From Mycolicibacterium moriokaense (lineage in GTDB: Bacteria > Actinomycetota > Actinomycetes > Mycobacteriales > Mycobacteriaceae), in assembly GCF_003347205.1 (NCBI RefSeq), contig NZ_QQBJ01000019.1, forward strand, positions 62,001 to 126,000: 64,000 nucleotides of DNA. The letters run 5' to 3'. The translations under genes and the position numbers were made by a program. Below are positions 11,457 through 20,040 of the stretch, in pieces (the first letter of the stretch is position 1; every line of letters starts with the position of its first letter). The notes beneath the pieces were generated by a model. It made no database searches. It was not told where the DNA came from and worked only from the letters and a program-made list of their open reading frames with translations.

Positions 11457-13775
11457 ATGTCGGATTTCGGCCGCGAGCTGCTCGCCTGCGCGGTCGAGGG
11501 CACCGATCCGGAGGAGAAACCGCTACGTCATGTGGCGGACCTGCCGCCGCGACAGGCGCGCCCGCAGGCATGGCCGCATTGGGCCGATCCGGATGTGGTG
11601 CGCGCGTTCAATGATCGCGGAATCTCCGCGCCGTGGTCGCATCAGTCCGAGGCCGCCGACCTCGCGCACGACGGGCGCCATGTCGTGTTGTCCACCGGCA
11701 CCGCGTCCGGCAAGTCGCTGGCATACCAGCTGCCCATCCTGACGGCGTGCGCCGCCGATCCGCGCGCACGCGCGCTGTACCTGTCGCCGACGAAGGCCCT
11801 TGGCCACGACCAACTGCGGGCCGCGCAGGCGCTCACCGACGCGGTGGACACGCTGGCGACGGTGGCGCCGAGCGCCTACGACGGCGACAGCCCCGCAGAA
11901 GTTCGCCGGTTCGCCCGCGAGCGGTCGCGCTGGATCTTCTCCAATCCCGACATGATCCACCTGTCGCTGCTGCGCAACCACGCGCGCTGGGCGGTGTTCC
12001 TACGAAATCTGCGTTACATCGTTGTCGATGAATGCCATTACTACCGCGGCGTTTTCGGCTCGAACGTGGCGATGGTGCTGCGCCGGCTGCTGCGGTTGTG
12101 CACCCGCTACACGTCGGCACCCACGGTCATCTTCGCCAGCGCGACGACCGCGTCACCCGCTGTCACCGCGTCGGAGTTGATCGGCCAGACGGTACTGGAG
12201 GTGACCGAGGACGGCTCGCCACAGGGCGCGCGCACGGTCGCGCTGTGGGAGCCCGCGCTGCGCACCGACGCGCTCGGCGAGCACGGTGCGCCCGTGCGCC
12301 GCTCGGCCGGCGCCGAGGCCGCCAGGGTGATGGCCGACCTGATCGCCGAGGGCGCCCGCACCCTGACCTTCGTCCGGTCCCGCCGCGGGGCCGAGTTGAC
12401 CGCGCTGAGCGCCCGGGCCCGACTCGAGGACGTCGCGCCCGAGTTGGCGGGGCAGGTGGCGTCCTACCGCGCCGGCTACCTTGCCGAGGACCGCCGGGAG
12501 CTCGAACGCGCACTCGCAGATGGAGATCTGCGGGGTCTTGCGAGCACCAACGCGCTGGAACTGGGGGTCGACATCGCCGGCCTGGACGCGGTGGTGCTGG
12601 CCGGCTTCCCCGGCACCGTGACGTCGTTCTGGCAGCAGGCGGGACGGTCGGGCAGGCGCGGGCAGGGCGCGCTGATTCTGCTCATCGCACGCGACGACCC
12701 GTTGGACACCTACCTGGTGCACCATCCGGAAGCGTTGTTGGACAAGCCGATCGAGCGAGTGGTGATCGATCCGGCGAACCCGTACGTGCTGGGCCCGCAG
12801 TTGCTGTGCGCGGCGACGGAACTGCCGCTGACCGATGCGGAGGTGCGCGCCTGGAACGCCGAGTCGGTCGCCGAGTCCCTCGTCGACGACGGACTGCTGC
12901 GCCGACGCCCGAGCGGCTACTTCCCCAGCCCAGGCGTGGACCCGCATCCCGCGGTCGACATCCGCGGGTCCTCCGGCGGCCAGATCGCGATCCTGGAGAG
13001 CGAGACGGGGCGGTTGCTGGGCAGCGCCGACGTCGGACGCGCGCCGGCGACCGTCCATCCCGGGGCGGTGTACCTACACCGGGGCGAGTCCTACCTCGTC
13101 GACTCGCTCGACTTCGAGGACGGCGTGGCGTTCGTGCATGCGGACGACCCCGGCTATACGACATTCGCGCGGGAACTCACCGACATCGCGGTGACCGGAC
13201 CCGGCGAGCGGACGACGTTCGGGGCCGTCACCGTCGGCCTCGTCCCGGTCTCGGTGAGCAACACGGTGATCGGGTATCTGCGTCGCGAACTGACCGGCGA
13301 GGTGATCGATTTCGTGGAACTCGACATGCCGACGCGAACCTTGGACACCAAGGCCGTGATGTGCACGATCACTCCAGAAGCATTGCAGGACAACGATGTC
13401 GATCCACTGCGGATACCGGGGGCGCTGCACGCCGCGGAGCACGCGGCGATCGGCCTGCTGCCACTGGTGGCCAGTTGCGACCGCGGCGACATCGGTGGCC
13501 TCTCTACGGCCGTCGGCCCGGTGGAGGGCCTGCCGACGATCTTCGTCTACGACGGCTATCCGGGCGGGGCCGGGTTCGCCGATCGCGGATTCAGTCAGAT
13601 CGCGGCGTGGTGGGGCGCCACCGCCGACGCGATCGAGGCGTGCGAGTGCCCACTGGGCTGTCCCTCCTGCGTTCAGTCGCCGAAATGCGGCAACGGCAAC
13701 GACCCTCTGGACAAGGCGGGTGCTGTGCGCGTGCTGCGTCTGGTGCTGCGCGAATTGCAGCGACGCCAGGATTAG
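11457..13775 (+). CDS. DEAD/DEAH-box helicase with C-terminal DUF1998, MrfA/YprA type
   Basis: The 772-residue protein starts at ATG 11457, seven bases after a strong AGGAGGG. Domain 1 has the P-loop STGTASGKS (about 81-89) and the DECH box VVDECHYYRG (about 190). Domain 2 has the arginine-finger motif QQAGRSGRRGQGAL. The C-terminal domain ends with a four-cysteine cluster, CECPLGCPSC..SPKCGNGN, which binds metal in this family. The Bacillus relative MrfA repairs mitomycin C damage; a similar DNA-repair role is likely here. It matches Rv3649. No lexA-type operator was seen upstream. Confidence 0.93.
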   Translation: MSDFGRELLACAVEGTDPEEKPLRHVADLPPRQARPQAWPHWADPDVVRAFNDRGISAPWSHQSEAADLAHDGRHVVLSTGTASGKSLAYQLPILTACAADPRARALYLSPTKALGHDQLRAAQALTDAVDTLATVAPSAYDGDSPAEVRRFARERSRWIFSNPDMIHLSLLRNHARWAVFLRNLRYIVVDECHYYRGVFGSNVAMVLRRLLRLCTRYTSAPTVIFASATTASPAVTASELIGQTVLEVTEDGSPQGARTVALWEPALRTDALGEHGAPVRRSAGAEAARVMADLIAEGARTLTFVRSRRGAELTALSARARLEDVAPELAGQVASYRAGYLAEDRRELERALADGDLRGLASTNALELGVDIAGLDAVVLAGFPGTVTSFWQQAGRSGRRGQGALILLIARDDPLDTYLVHHPEALLDKPIERVVIDPANPYVLGPQLLCAATELPLTDAEVRAWNAESVAESLVDDGLLRRRPSGYFPSPGVDPHPAVDIRGSSGGQIAILESETGRLLGSADVGRAPATVHPGAVYLHRGESYLVDSLDFEDGVAFVHADDPGYTTFARELTDIAVTGPGERTTFGAVTVGLVPVSVSNTVIGYLRRELTGEVIDFVELDMPTRTLDTKAVMCTITPEALQDNDVDPLRIPGALHAAEHAAIGLLPLVASCDRGDIGGLSTAVGPVEGLPTIFVYDGYPGGAGFADRGFSQIAAWWGATADAIEACECPLGCPSCVQSPKCGNGNDPLDKAGAVRVLRLVLRELQRRQD

Positions 13776-14068
13776 GGACCACGGCGACGACCGACCCCTC
13801 GACGGCCGCCCCCGTGGACCAGCAATCGACGGTGCCGGTATGGGGCACGCCGAGCGCGATATGGCTTCGATCAAACGGTCATACAACGCGATCCGTTTCG
13901 ATACCTGCCGGTATGGCGCAGGGGTAAATTACCTCGTCGAAAGGTTTTGAGCAACTTGAGCATTCATTTTCGGACGCGTTAAATTTATGGTCTATACCAC
14001 AAAGGTACGGATTTCGTTGTGGCTTTGTCTCGGTCATTCGGAAACCGCAGACCGGTAAGATTTGGGAA
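13776..14068. other. Intergenic region, no gene seen
   Basis: These 293 bases are noticeably richer in A and T than their surroundings from about 13930 on, as expected for a promoter region of the gene starting at 14069. No tRNA, hairpin with T-run or conserved coding frame was found. Confidence 0.5.
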
Positions 14069-15175
14069 ATGAGCCACGACTGGCTGCTCGTGGAGACGCT
14101 GGGTGGCGAGCCTGTTGTGGTCGCCGACGGCCGCCAAACCAAGAATCTCATTCCGATCAGCGTATTTCTGCGACGCAGCCCCGATCTGATGGCAATTCAG
14201 ACCGCGATATCGGAAACGGTTGTCGCCGCCGAGGGCATGAATACCATCACGCCTCGCAATGACCGCGTAATCCGCACCGAGCCTGTGGTGATGTCCGACG
14301 GCCGACTGCACGGCGTGCACGTCTGGATCGGCCCGCTGGACATGGAGCCACCGGATCGACTCATCCCGGGTCCCTTGAAATGGGACCTCACCGCCGGCGT
14401 CGCCACCGACACGCTCGAATCGATCCAGAACAGCGGGCGTGACCCGTCGGTCGAGGCGACCCACGGCAGGACCTTCGCCGAAGACATGCCCATGCGTTCG
14501 CTCAACGCCAGCGAGACGAAGGTGCTGTCGATGGCGATCAAGCGCGAGCCCGGCATGACGATGTGCGGCACCTGGAACGTCACCGACTACCGCGGCAAGA
14601 CGATCACCGTCGGCTTCGTCGCGCGCGCGAACCCCGAAACACAGGACGACGGAAGTGAACGGCTCATCTGCCGCGCGATGAACTGGCGCGCGGAACCCAC
14701 GGGGCCCGCGCTGCCGCCCGACCATCTGGCGCAGAAGATCCTCAACGGCCTGGCCCGTCCCGGCGTGCACCGGGCGCTCGTGGACCCCGTCAACTGGACC
14801 CTGCTGAAGTGGCTGGACGACCCGGCGCCGTTCTTCGACTGGCACGCCAGGGAGGCGGGCAAGCCGTCGGTCAACCCCGCCGACGCCATTCACATGGCTC
14901 GGATGACGCTGGAGTACTCCAACGGTTCGACCAGCGGCGTGCTGCGCCTGCGCGCCAACGACGGCGGGTGGATCCCGGTGCACATGACGATCAACCGGAT
15001 CGAGCTCGAGCCCGACACGTTCGCCGCCCTGATGGCACTGCGGTTGCCCACTGAGGCCGAACTGGAGGTGGTTGACTTCAGCGAAAACCCCGACGACGAG
15101 CCAGTGGTCGAGGAGAAGCCGCGAAAAGCCAAGAAGCGCAAGAAGGACAAACACAAGAAGGGCAAGCACGACTAG
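14069..15175 (+). CDS. Rv3651-like PAS/GAF-type protein
   Basis: The 368-residue cytosolic protein begins MSHDWLLVETLG. It has the three-part layout recalled for Rv3651: an N-terminal alpha/beta domain (1-120), a central PAS-like domain with the WNVTDYRGK strand (about 165-220), and a third PAS-like region around 270-335. The last 20 residues are a Lys-rich tail (KKRKKDKHKKGK) that would bind nucleic acid or membranes. The Rv3651 structure showed tandem PAS-like domains; no enzymatic activity is established. Its stop overlaps the stop of the convergent pilin gene within CTAG. Confidence 0.85.
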   Translation: MSHDWLLVETLGGEPVVVADGRQTKNLIPISVFLRRSPDLMAIQTAISETVVAAEGMNTITPRNDRVIRTEPVVMSDGRLHGVHVWIGPLDMEPPDRLIPGPLKWDLTAGVATDTLESIQNSGRDPSVEATHGRTFAEDMPMRSLNASETKVLSMAIKREPGMTMCGTWNVTDYRGKTITVGFVARANPETQDDGSERLICRAMNWRAEPTGPALPPDHLAQKILNGLARPGVHRALVDPVNWTLLKWLDDPAPFFDWHAREAGKPSVNPADAIHMARMTLEYSNGSTSGVLRLRANDGGWIPVHMTINRIELEPDTFAALMALRLPTEAELEVVDFSENPDDEPVVEEKPRKAKKRKKDKHKKGKHD

Positions 15176-15507
15176 GTCTGGTCGACGGGCCCCGCACGCG
15201 CGACGGCGTGCGCCCGTCCCACCGCGACGGTGACCACCACGTCGAGGTCGTCGACCTCGCAGTCGGCCACGTCGGCATTCATCGCATTCGCGAGCGTCCA
15301 GGCCCGACCGCATGCCGCTTGCCCGCCTTCGGGTAGCCGGGCCGCGGCGGCCAGTGCGGCCAGGTCAGCGGCGGCCTGCGCCCGGTGCCGGGCGATCACC
15401 GCCGACCCGATGTAGAACCCGCCGGCGGTGACCGCCAGCAGTACCGCCGTCATCGCCACGGCGATCACCGTCGCCGAACCCCGCTCGTCGGCGGCTCTAC
15501 TCGACAG
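15172..15507 (-). CDS. Tad-locus minor pseudopilin (Rv3654c family), probable CTG start
   Basis: The frame encodes a type IV prepilin-like protein. A short basic leader DERG is followed by SATVIAVAMTAVLLAVT, a hydrophobic helix, and then a helical Ala-rich region (RAQAAADLAALAAAARLP) with two cysteines. The cleavage Gly is present, but Ile replaces the usual Glu at +5. No ATG, GTG or TTG precedes the leader in this frame; the first GTG (15468) would delete the cleavage site. The only upstream candidate is CTG 15507, which overlaps the end of the tadE-like gene, giving 111 residues. In M. tuberculosis the homologue has also been linked to host-cell effects. The start is uncertain, the frame is not. 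Confidence 0.7.
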   Translation of the reverse strand: MSSRAADERGSATVIAVAMTAVLLAVTAGGFYIGSAVIARHRAQAAADLAALAAAARLPEGGQAACGRAWTLANAMNADVADCEVDDLDVVVTVAVGRAHAVARAGPVDQT

Positions 15508-15817
15508 CGGCCAGCATGTCTGCCCGGATGGTGATGCCCGGCAACAGCATCGAGTGGGCCGAGACGGTCGCGACCACGTAGCCGCCCTCTTTGCGGAGGT
15601 CGAGTTTGGCGCCGAACGGTGCGATGTCGTGAGCGGCCTGCGCGGCGTCGCCGTCGTCCCCGCGGGCGGCCAGACGTGCAGCCTCCCTGGCGGCGTCGAT
15701 ACACCGCAACTGCATCGACATCGCGGTGAGCCCGGCGACGCAGAACACCAGAACGACGACCAGCGCGGCGATGCCGAAGGCCGCCTCCACCGTCGTTGCG
15801 CCGCGGTCACCGGTCAG
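15497..15817 (-). CDS. TadE-like minor pilin (Rv3655c family), probable CTG start
   Basis: The leader TGDRG and following ATTVEAAFGIAALVVVL form a classic type IVb prepilin site, with Glu at +5 after the cleaved Gly. Downstream is the family motif CIDAAREAARLAARGD. No ATG, GTG or TTG lies in frame ahead of the cleavage site. A CTG at 15817 overlaps the flp stop as CTGA, giving 106 residues. The later GTG at 15790 would remove the cleavage Gly and so the export signal. The product should be processed by the prepilin peptidase and join the Tad pilus. Confidence 0.75.
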   Translation of the reverse strand: MTGDRGATTVEAAFGIAALVVVLVFCVAGLTAMSMQLRCIDAAREAARLAARGDDGDAAQAAHDIAPFGAKLDLRKEGGYVVATVSAHSMLLPGITIRADMLAAVE

Positions 15818-16017
15818 ACGTTGGTGTTCAGCGCCCGGTTGATGATGTTCGTCAACGCGGTGACGATCGAGTCGCCGGTGACCACCGTGTACAGGATCGC
15901 GCCGAACGCCGCCGCCGCGACGGTGCCGATCGCGTACTCGACGGTCGACATGCCTGCGTCGTCCACCGCCAACAGCACCATCCGCGCCCTCGCATCGCGA
16001 ATCATATTTCTCACCAT
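15814..16017 (-). CDS. flp: Flp-type major pilin
   Basis: The 67-residue precursor starts at ATG 16017 with AAGGGA just upstream. A 22-residue leader with arginines ends in DDAG, followed by MSTVEYAIG, so cleavage after Gly leaves Glu at +5 and Tyr at +6, as in all Flp pilins. A hydrophobic helix covers the mature N-terminus. It is the structural subunit of the Tad pilus. The peptidase gene (tadV) is not in this window. It corresponds to Rv3656c. Confidence 0.93.
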   Translation of the reverse strand: MVRNMIRDARARMVLLAVDDAGMSTVEYAIGTVAAAAFGAILYTVVTGDSIVTALTNIINRALNTNV

Positions 16018-16053
16018 GTATTTTCCCTTCCCATTGAATTTCTGACAAGTCGG

Positions 16054-16623
16054 TCATGCCAGCCCCGACCGCAGCAGGTCGCCCGCCAAACCCGCCACGA
16101 TCGGCACGATGCCGAGGCAGACGAAGGCGGGCAGGTAGCACAGGCCCAGCGGGCCCGCGATCAGCACCGAGGCCCGCTGGGCCCTGGCGTCCGCTTCGGT
16201 CGCCGCGTCTTGACGCGACTGATCGGCGAGATCGGCGACGCCTTGAGCCAGGGCGGCGCCCGAAGACGCCGAGCGGCGGGCCAGCCGAAGCAGGGCCTCA
16301 CCGTGATTGTCCAGCCGCACATCGGAGTTCGACCACGCGGCAACCGGATCCGCCCCCAGCGCCAGCATGTCCGACGCCCGGCGGAGCACCGTCGCGAGCC
16401 CACGGGGCGCCGACGGCGCGGCCGCCGCAGCTGCCGAGGACACCGCCATGCCTGCGGACAGGCACGCGGCGAACACGTCGAACGTGGACGCGGCGGCGAG
16501 GGCGTCGGTGTCGCTGGGCGGCGGCGCCGACACCGGGTTCCGGGGTTCCGCGGCGCGTACGCGAACCGCCGGGCCGCCTGCGATCAGCAGCGCTGCGGCC
16601 AACAGTGCAGCCGCCCAGGTCAT
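16054..16623 (-). CDS. tadC: Tad pilus inner-membrane platform protein TadC
   Basis: The 189-residue protein is a type II secretion F-domain protein. A first helix (ALLAAALLIAGG) is followed by a cytoplasmic four-helix region (ACLSAGMAVSSAAAAAA ... ALLRLARRSASSG) and a terminal hydrophobic pair (LCYLPAFVCLGIVPIVAG). The ATG overlaps the tadB stop as ATGA, showing tight coupling. It forms the platform on which TadA drives pilin assembly. It matches Rv3657c. Confidence 0.9.
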   Translation of the reverse strand: MTWAAALLAAALLIAGGPAVRVRAAEPRNPVSAPPPSDTDALAAASTFDVFAACLSAGMAVSSAAAAAAPSAPRGLATVLRRASDMLALGADPVAAWSNSDVRLDNHGEALLRLARRSASSGAALAQGVADLADQSRQDAATEADARAQRASVLIAGPLGLCYLPAFVCLGIVPIVAGLAGDLLRSGLA

Positions 16624-17396
16624 GTCAGCGCCTTTTGGGTGATGTGGTCGGACCAGACGAGGCCGCAGCAGCCCAGCGTCACGCCCGTCACCAACAACCA
16701 TCCCCCGATCCCGCGGGACAACAGGAACGCCAGCGAGTCGGCGCCGACGAGCTGACCGAGGCCGATGCCGAGCGCCGGCAGACCGGCAAGAATCACCGAA
16801 GTCGTTCGCGCACCCGCCATTCCGGCGTCCACCCGCGCCGAGAACCGCTCGCGCTCCAGCACGTCGCGATGTGCGGCGCGCATCAACGTCGCCACCGCCA
16901 GGCCGTGGGTCTGCGCCAGGTTCCAGAACAACGCCAGACGTTGCCAATGCCCGGACATTCGAGATGCCTCGGCGACATTGCCCAACCCGGCGGCGACGTC
17001 TGCCCCCAGTCGGGCGCGCGCGGCCACACCGCGAAGCCGCTCCGCGACGGCGCCGTCGACCTCGCCGGCCGCAACCTCGAACGCCGCCACCGGATGTGCC
17101 CCGACTCGCAGTTCGCCGACCAGTACGTCCAGCGCGCCCTGCAGCGCACGGGCCTCCAGTTCGTGTGCGCGCCGGGCGATCGAGCGTCGGCGACGCAGCG
17201 CGATCGTGGCCACCAGGATGCCGGCGGCGAGCGTCACCGCCAACGGCAGCATCAGCGACGCCACCACCGCGATGGCCCCAACGGGGATCAGCGCGGGGAA
17301 GCGCGGGCGCGCGCTCGCCACCCTGGCCCACCCGTGTCGCGTCGCCCGCGGCGCCACGATCACCGCTGCAGCCAGCGCCAACGCCGCGAGAGTCAC
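16620..17396 (-). CDS. tadB: Tad pilus inner-membrane platform protein TadB
   Basis: The 258-residue protein starts at a GTG that overlaps the tadA stop (GTGA). Two N-terminal helices (residues 1-22 and 38-62) are followed by the F-domain (about 70-200) with its ERERFSARVDAGMAGA stretch and two C-terminal helices. It pairs with TadC in the membrane. The order tadA-tadB-tadC-flp with 4-base overlaps is the usual actinobacterial arrangement (Rv3659c to Rv3656c). Confidence 0.9.
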   Translation of the reverse strand: MTLAALALAAAVIVAPRATRHGWARVASARPRFPALIPVGAIAVVASLMLPLAVTLAAGILVATIALRRRRSIARRAHELEARALQGALDVLVGELRVGAHPVAAFEVAAGEVDGAVAERLRGVAARARLGADVAAGLGNVAEASRMSGHWQRLALFWNLAQTHGLAVATLMRAAHRDVLERERFSARVDAGMAGARTTSVILAGLPALGIGLGQLVGADSLAFLLSRGIGGWLLVTGVTLGCCGLVWSDHITQKALT

Positions 17397-18559
17397 CGCA
17401 CACCCCGTTGACTCATCATGGCCGTCAGATCGGCTGCGCCACTTCCGAAGCCGTCGTCGGCACTCCACGCCCGTGCCACCCCGACCAGTCCGCCGGCGTC
17501 CCGTCGCAGCACGGCGATCTCGGCGAGCCGACGCTCGCCTGCCTCGTCGCGACCCACGTGCAGCAGCACCTGCACTGCCGCCGCCAGTTGACTGTGCAGC
17601 GCGAAGCGGTCGAGGCCGCCGAGCGCAGCGAGCGCCTCCAGACGGGCGGGCACCTCGGCGGGTTTGTTGGCGTGCACTGTCCCAGCGCCGCCGTCGTGGC
17701 CGGTGTTGAGCGCGGCGAGCAGATCGACGACCTCCGCACCCCGCACCTCGCCGACCACGATGCGGTCGGGTCGCATCCGCAGTGCCTGCCGAACCAGGTC
17801 GCGGACCGTGATCTCGCCTATGCCTTCGATGTTCGCGCACCGCGCCACCAGCTTCACCAGATGGGGATGCTGGGGTTCCAGCTCGGCGGCGTCCTCCACA
17901 CAGACGATCCGCTCGCTCGCAGCCACCTGACCCAGCGCTGCCGACAGCAGCGTCGTCTTGCCTGCACCCGTGCCCCCGGAGACGAGGAACGCCAGCCGGG
18001 CCCGGATGATCTTGCCGAGCAGTTCGGCGGCCTCCGGTGCGATCGCCCCCGCCCGCGCCAGCGTCGCCAGATCCTGTGTCGCGGGGCGCAGGACCCGCAA
18101 CGACAGGCACGTGCCGCCGACGGCGATCGGCTTCAGCACCGCGTGCAACCGGACGGTGAACCGGTCGGCCGCGGCGCCGGTCAGTTGCCCGTCGACCCAG
18201 GGCTGCGCTTCGTCGAGCCGACGCCCGACGCTCAACGCGAGGCGCTGCGCCAGCCGCCGCACCGCCTCCTCGTCGGCAAACTGGATGGAGCTGCGCCGCA
18301 ACCCCTTTCCATCGTCGACCCAGACGGCGTCGGGTGCGGTGACCAGAACGTCCGTGGTGCCCTCGGCATGCAGCAGCGGTTCGAGGATGCCGACGCCGGT
18401 GAGCTCGGTCTGCAACATCCGCAGATTGCTCAGCACCTCGGTGTCGCCGAGCACTCCACCCGATTCCGCCCGGATCGCGGCCGCCACCACATTCGGGCGG
18501 AGCGGCGCCGTCTCGGCCGCCAGCCGCTCGCGCACCCGATCGATCAGCGACTCGCTCAT
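17393..18559 (-). CDS. tadA: Tad/CpaF secretion ATPase
   Basis: This 388-residue member of the type II/IV secretion ATPase family powers pilus assembly. The N-terminal domain is followed by [16 protein letters not shown], the P-loop [15 protein letters not shown] (about 205-220), the Asp box ([14 protein letters not shown]), the Walker B-like [14 protein letters not shown], and the His box with [18 protein letters not shown]. All ATPase motifs are intact. The ATG overlaps the ssd stop codon. It matches Rv3659c. Confidence 0.95.
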   Translation of the reverse strand: MSESLIDRVRERLAAETAPLRPNVVAAAIRAESGGVLGDTEVLSNLRMLQTELTGVGILEPLLHAEGTTDVLVTAPDAVWVDDGKGLRRSSIQFADEEAVRRLAQRLALSVGRRLDEAQPWVDGQLTGAAADRFTVRLHAVLKPIAVGGTCLSLRVLRPATQDLATLARAGAIAPEAAELLGKIIRARLAFLVSGGTGAGKTTLLSAALGQVAASERIVCVEDAAELEPQHPHLVKLVARCANIEGIGEITVRDLVRQALRMRPDRIVVGEVRGAEVVDLLAALNTGHDGGAGTVHANKPAEVPARLEALAALGGLDRFALHSQLAAAVQVLLHVGRDEAGERRLAEIAVLRRDAGGLVGVARAWSADDGFGSGAADLTAMMSQRGVR

Positions 18560-19620
18560 GCGACTTCCGCCAACGGATGCTTGGCCAACACCATCAGCAC
18601 CCGGCGGGCCGCGGTGGCAAGCGCCGAGCGGCGGCCCATCCGCAACCCACCGCGCTCGAGCATCCCGGCGAGGCCGGGCTGCGACCGCACGGACGCCAAC
18701 AACGGCAGTTCGACGATGCGCGCCACGTCCACCGACCGCAGCCCGGCGGGCGAGGGACCCCGCACGACGAGACCGACGTTCGGATTGATCAGCCCCAGCG
18801 CCGACGCGACGGCCGACGTCGCGGCACACCCTCCGATGTCGGCCGGGGTGATCACCACGACCAGATCCGCCGCGTCGACGGCGCATTCCACCGAACGCGT
18901 CAGCCGCCGAGGCAGATCGCAGACCACCGTCGCGCCGCCACGCCGACCCGCGTCGAGCACCGCCGCCAACGGTGCCGGCTCGATGTCGTTGCCCGCGCGG
19001 ACACTCGACAGCACGCTCACCCCGTCGGCGTGGGGCAGCGCCTGCCGCAACGCTGCGTAATCGAGCCTGCCGTGCTCGAGGGCAAGATCCGGCCACCGCA
19101 GTCCCGGCTTGCCCTCGGTGCCCGCCATCAGATCGATGCCGCCGCTCCACGGGTCGACATCGACGAGGAGGGCGTCGCGCGCCGCCTGCGCCAGCGCGGT
19201 GGAGAACAACGACGCGCCGGCGCCGCCGCGACCCGCCATCACCGCGACGACCGCCCCCCGCGCCCCGGTGTCGCGCCCGGATTCCGCCGCCTCGCTCAAC
19301 GCCGCAACGAGCGCGGCCTCGTCGGCGGGCAGCGTCATCACCCGCTGGGCCCCGACCGCGATCGCGACCCGCCAGTCGGCGGCCTGCGGCTCACCATGGC
19401 TCAGCACGACGACATGGCCGCGCCGGGGCAGGGCGGGCGCCGAACAGCTTGCGGCGGCAGCGGCGTCGAGGAGCACGGCCGCGGCGCCGGTCCACGCCTG
19501 CCTGCTCGGGGGGTGCGCAACGTGGACGACGCCGACCCCGGCCGCGGCGGCGACGCGGTCGACTTCGTCGCGCATCGCGGAGTCGGCGAGCATCGCCAGG
19601 ACACCATTACTTGCGTTCAT
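18556..19620 (-). CDS. ssd: Septum-site-determining-like protein Ssd (TadZ/MinD family)
   Basis: The start is set at ATG 19620 (MNASNGVLAML), with AGGGTGG five bases upstream; an in-frame ATG at 19641 would add seven residues. The 354-residue product belongs to the MinD/ParA-like group. Residues 1-120 form a receiver-like domain. The nucleotide-binding loop reads GRGGAGAS, without the Lys of a deviant Walker A motif. DVDPWSGGIDL and DLPRRL match switch regions. M. tuberculosis Ssd (Rv3660c) blocks division when overproduced, but its place at the head of a Tad operon fits the TadZ role of localising the pilus machine. Confidence 0.88.
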   Translation of the reverse strand: MNASNGVLAMLADSAMRDEVDRVAAAAGVGVVHVAHPPSRQAWTGAAAVLLDAAAAASCSAPALPRRGHVVVLSHGEPQAADWRVAIAVGAQRVMTLPADEAALVAALSEAAESGRDTGARGAVVAVMAGRGGAGASLFSTALAQAARDALLVDVDPWSGGIDLMAGTEGKPGLRWPDLALEHGRLDYAALRQALPHADGVSVLSSVRAGNDIEPAPLAAVLDAGRRGGATVVCDLPRRLTRSVECAVDAADLVVVITPADIGGCAATSAVASALGLINPNVGLVVRGPSPAGLRSVDVARIVELPLLASVRSQPGLAGMLERGGLRMGRRSALATAARRVLMVLAKHPLAEVA

Positions 19621-19782
19621 CAGCCCACCCTGCGCTCGCATTCCGGCTGCTTTCCAGTGGAATCCGGCGATCTGTGGATGGGGGTCGAACTGTGGACTAA
19701 GCAGATCCGTTTGCGTCAGCGAAAACGAGATTCCGCAACTTATGCGGAGTTACCCACCTATCCGGCCAACGAAAGGGGCCGT

Positions 19783-19880
19783 AAAAAGGGACGACCCCCG
19801 CCAGGGGGGGAGGAGGCGGAGGTCGTCGTGTATCAGCCCCGGGGGGTCGGGCTGATGCACACCCGGCATAAGCCGAGTAA
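19783..19880 (-). ncRNA. 6C small RNA (B11)
   Basis: Read on the minus strand, two hairpins carry C-rich loops. The first has stem ATCAGCCC/GGGCTGAT (19856-19832) with six C in the loop. The second has a 12-bp stem starting ACGACC and ending GGTCGT (19826-19791) with seven C in the loop, followed by CCCTTTTT. This is the defining 6C pattern of Actinobacteria. In M. tuberculosis the same RNA, B11, lies between Rv3660c and Rv3661, the same position as here. A TATAGT at 19891-19886 serves as -10, placing the 5' end near 19880. C-rich loops of this RNA pair with G-rich leader sequences of target mRNAs. Confidence 0.92.
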
Positions 19881-19885
19881 TCCTC

Positions 19886-19891
19886 ACTATA
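19886..19891 (-). promoter_or_regulatory. -10 element of the 6C RNA promoter
   Basis: TATAGT on the minus strand fits the SigA -10 consensus. It lies about seven bases ahead of the inferred RNA start. A weak TTGCGC lies 19 bases further upstream. The RNA ends in a strong terminator, so the ssd/tad operon must have a separate promoter downstream or depend on read-through. Confidence 0.6.
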
Positions 19892-20040
19892 CACACGCAA
19901 AGCCCGAGGGGCGCAAGTAGTGCTTGCCAGAGAAAGCACTCAATTGCCGCGCGGGCGCGCGATCGTCGACACCAGTCGTGAACTGCCATTTTCCCTTCTC
20001 GACAGGTTGCAACCCGCGGATGCACCCTATGCTGGGCGCT

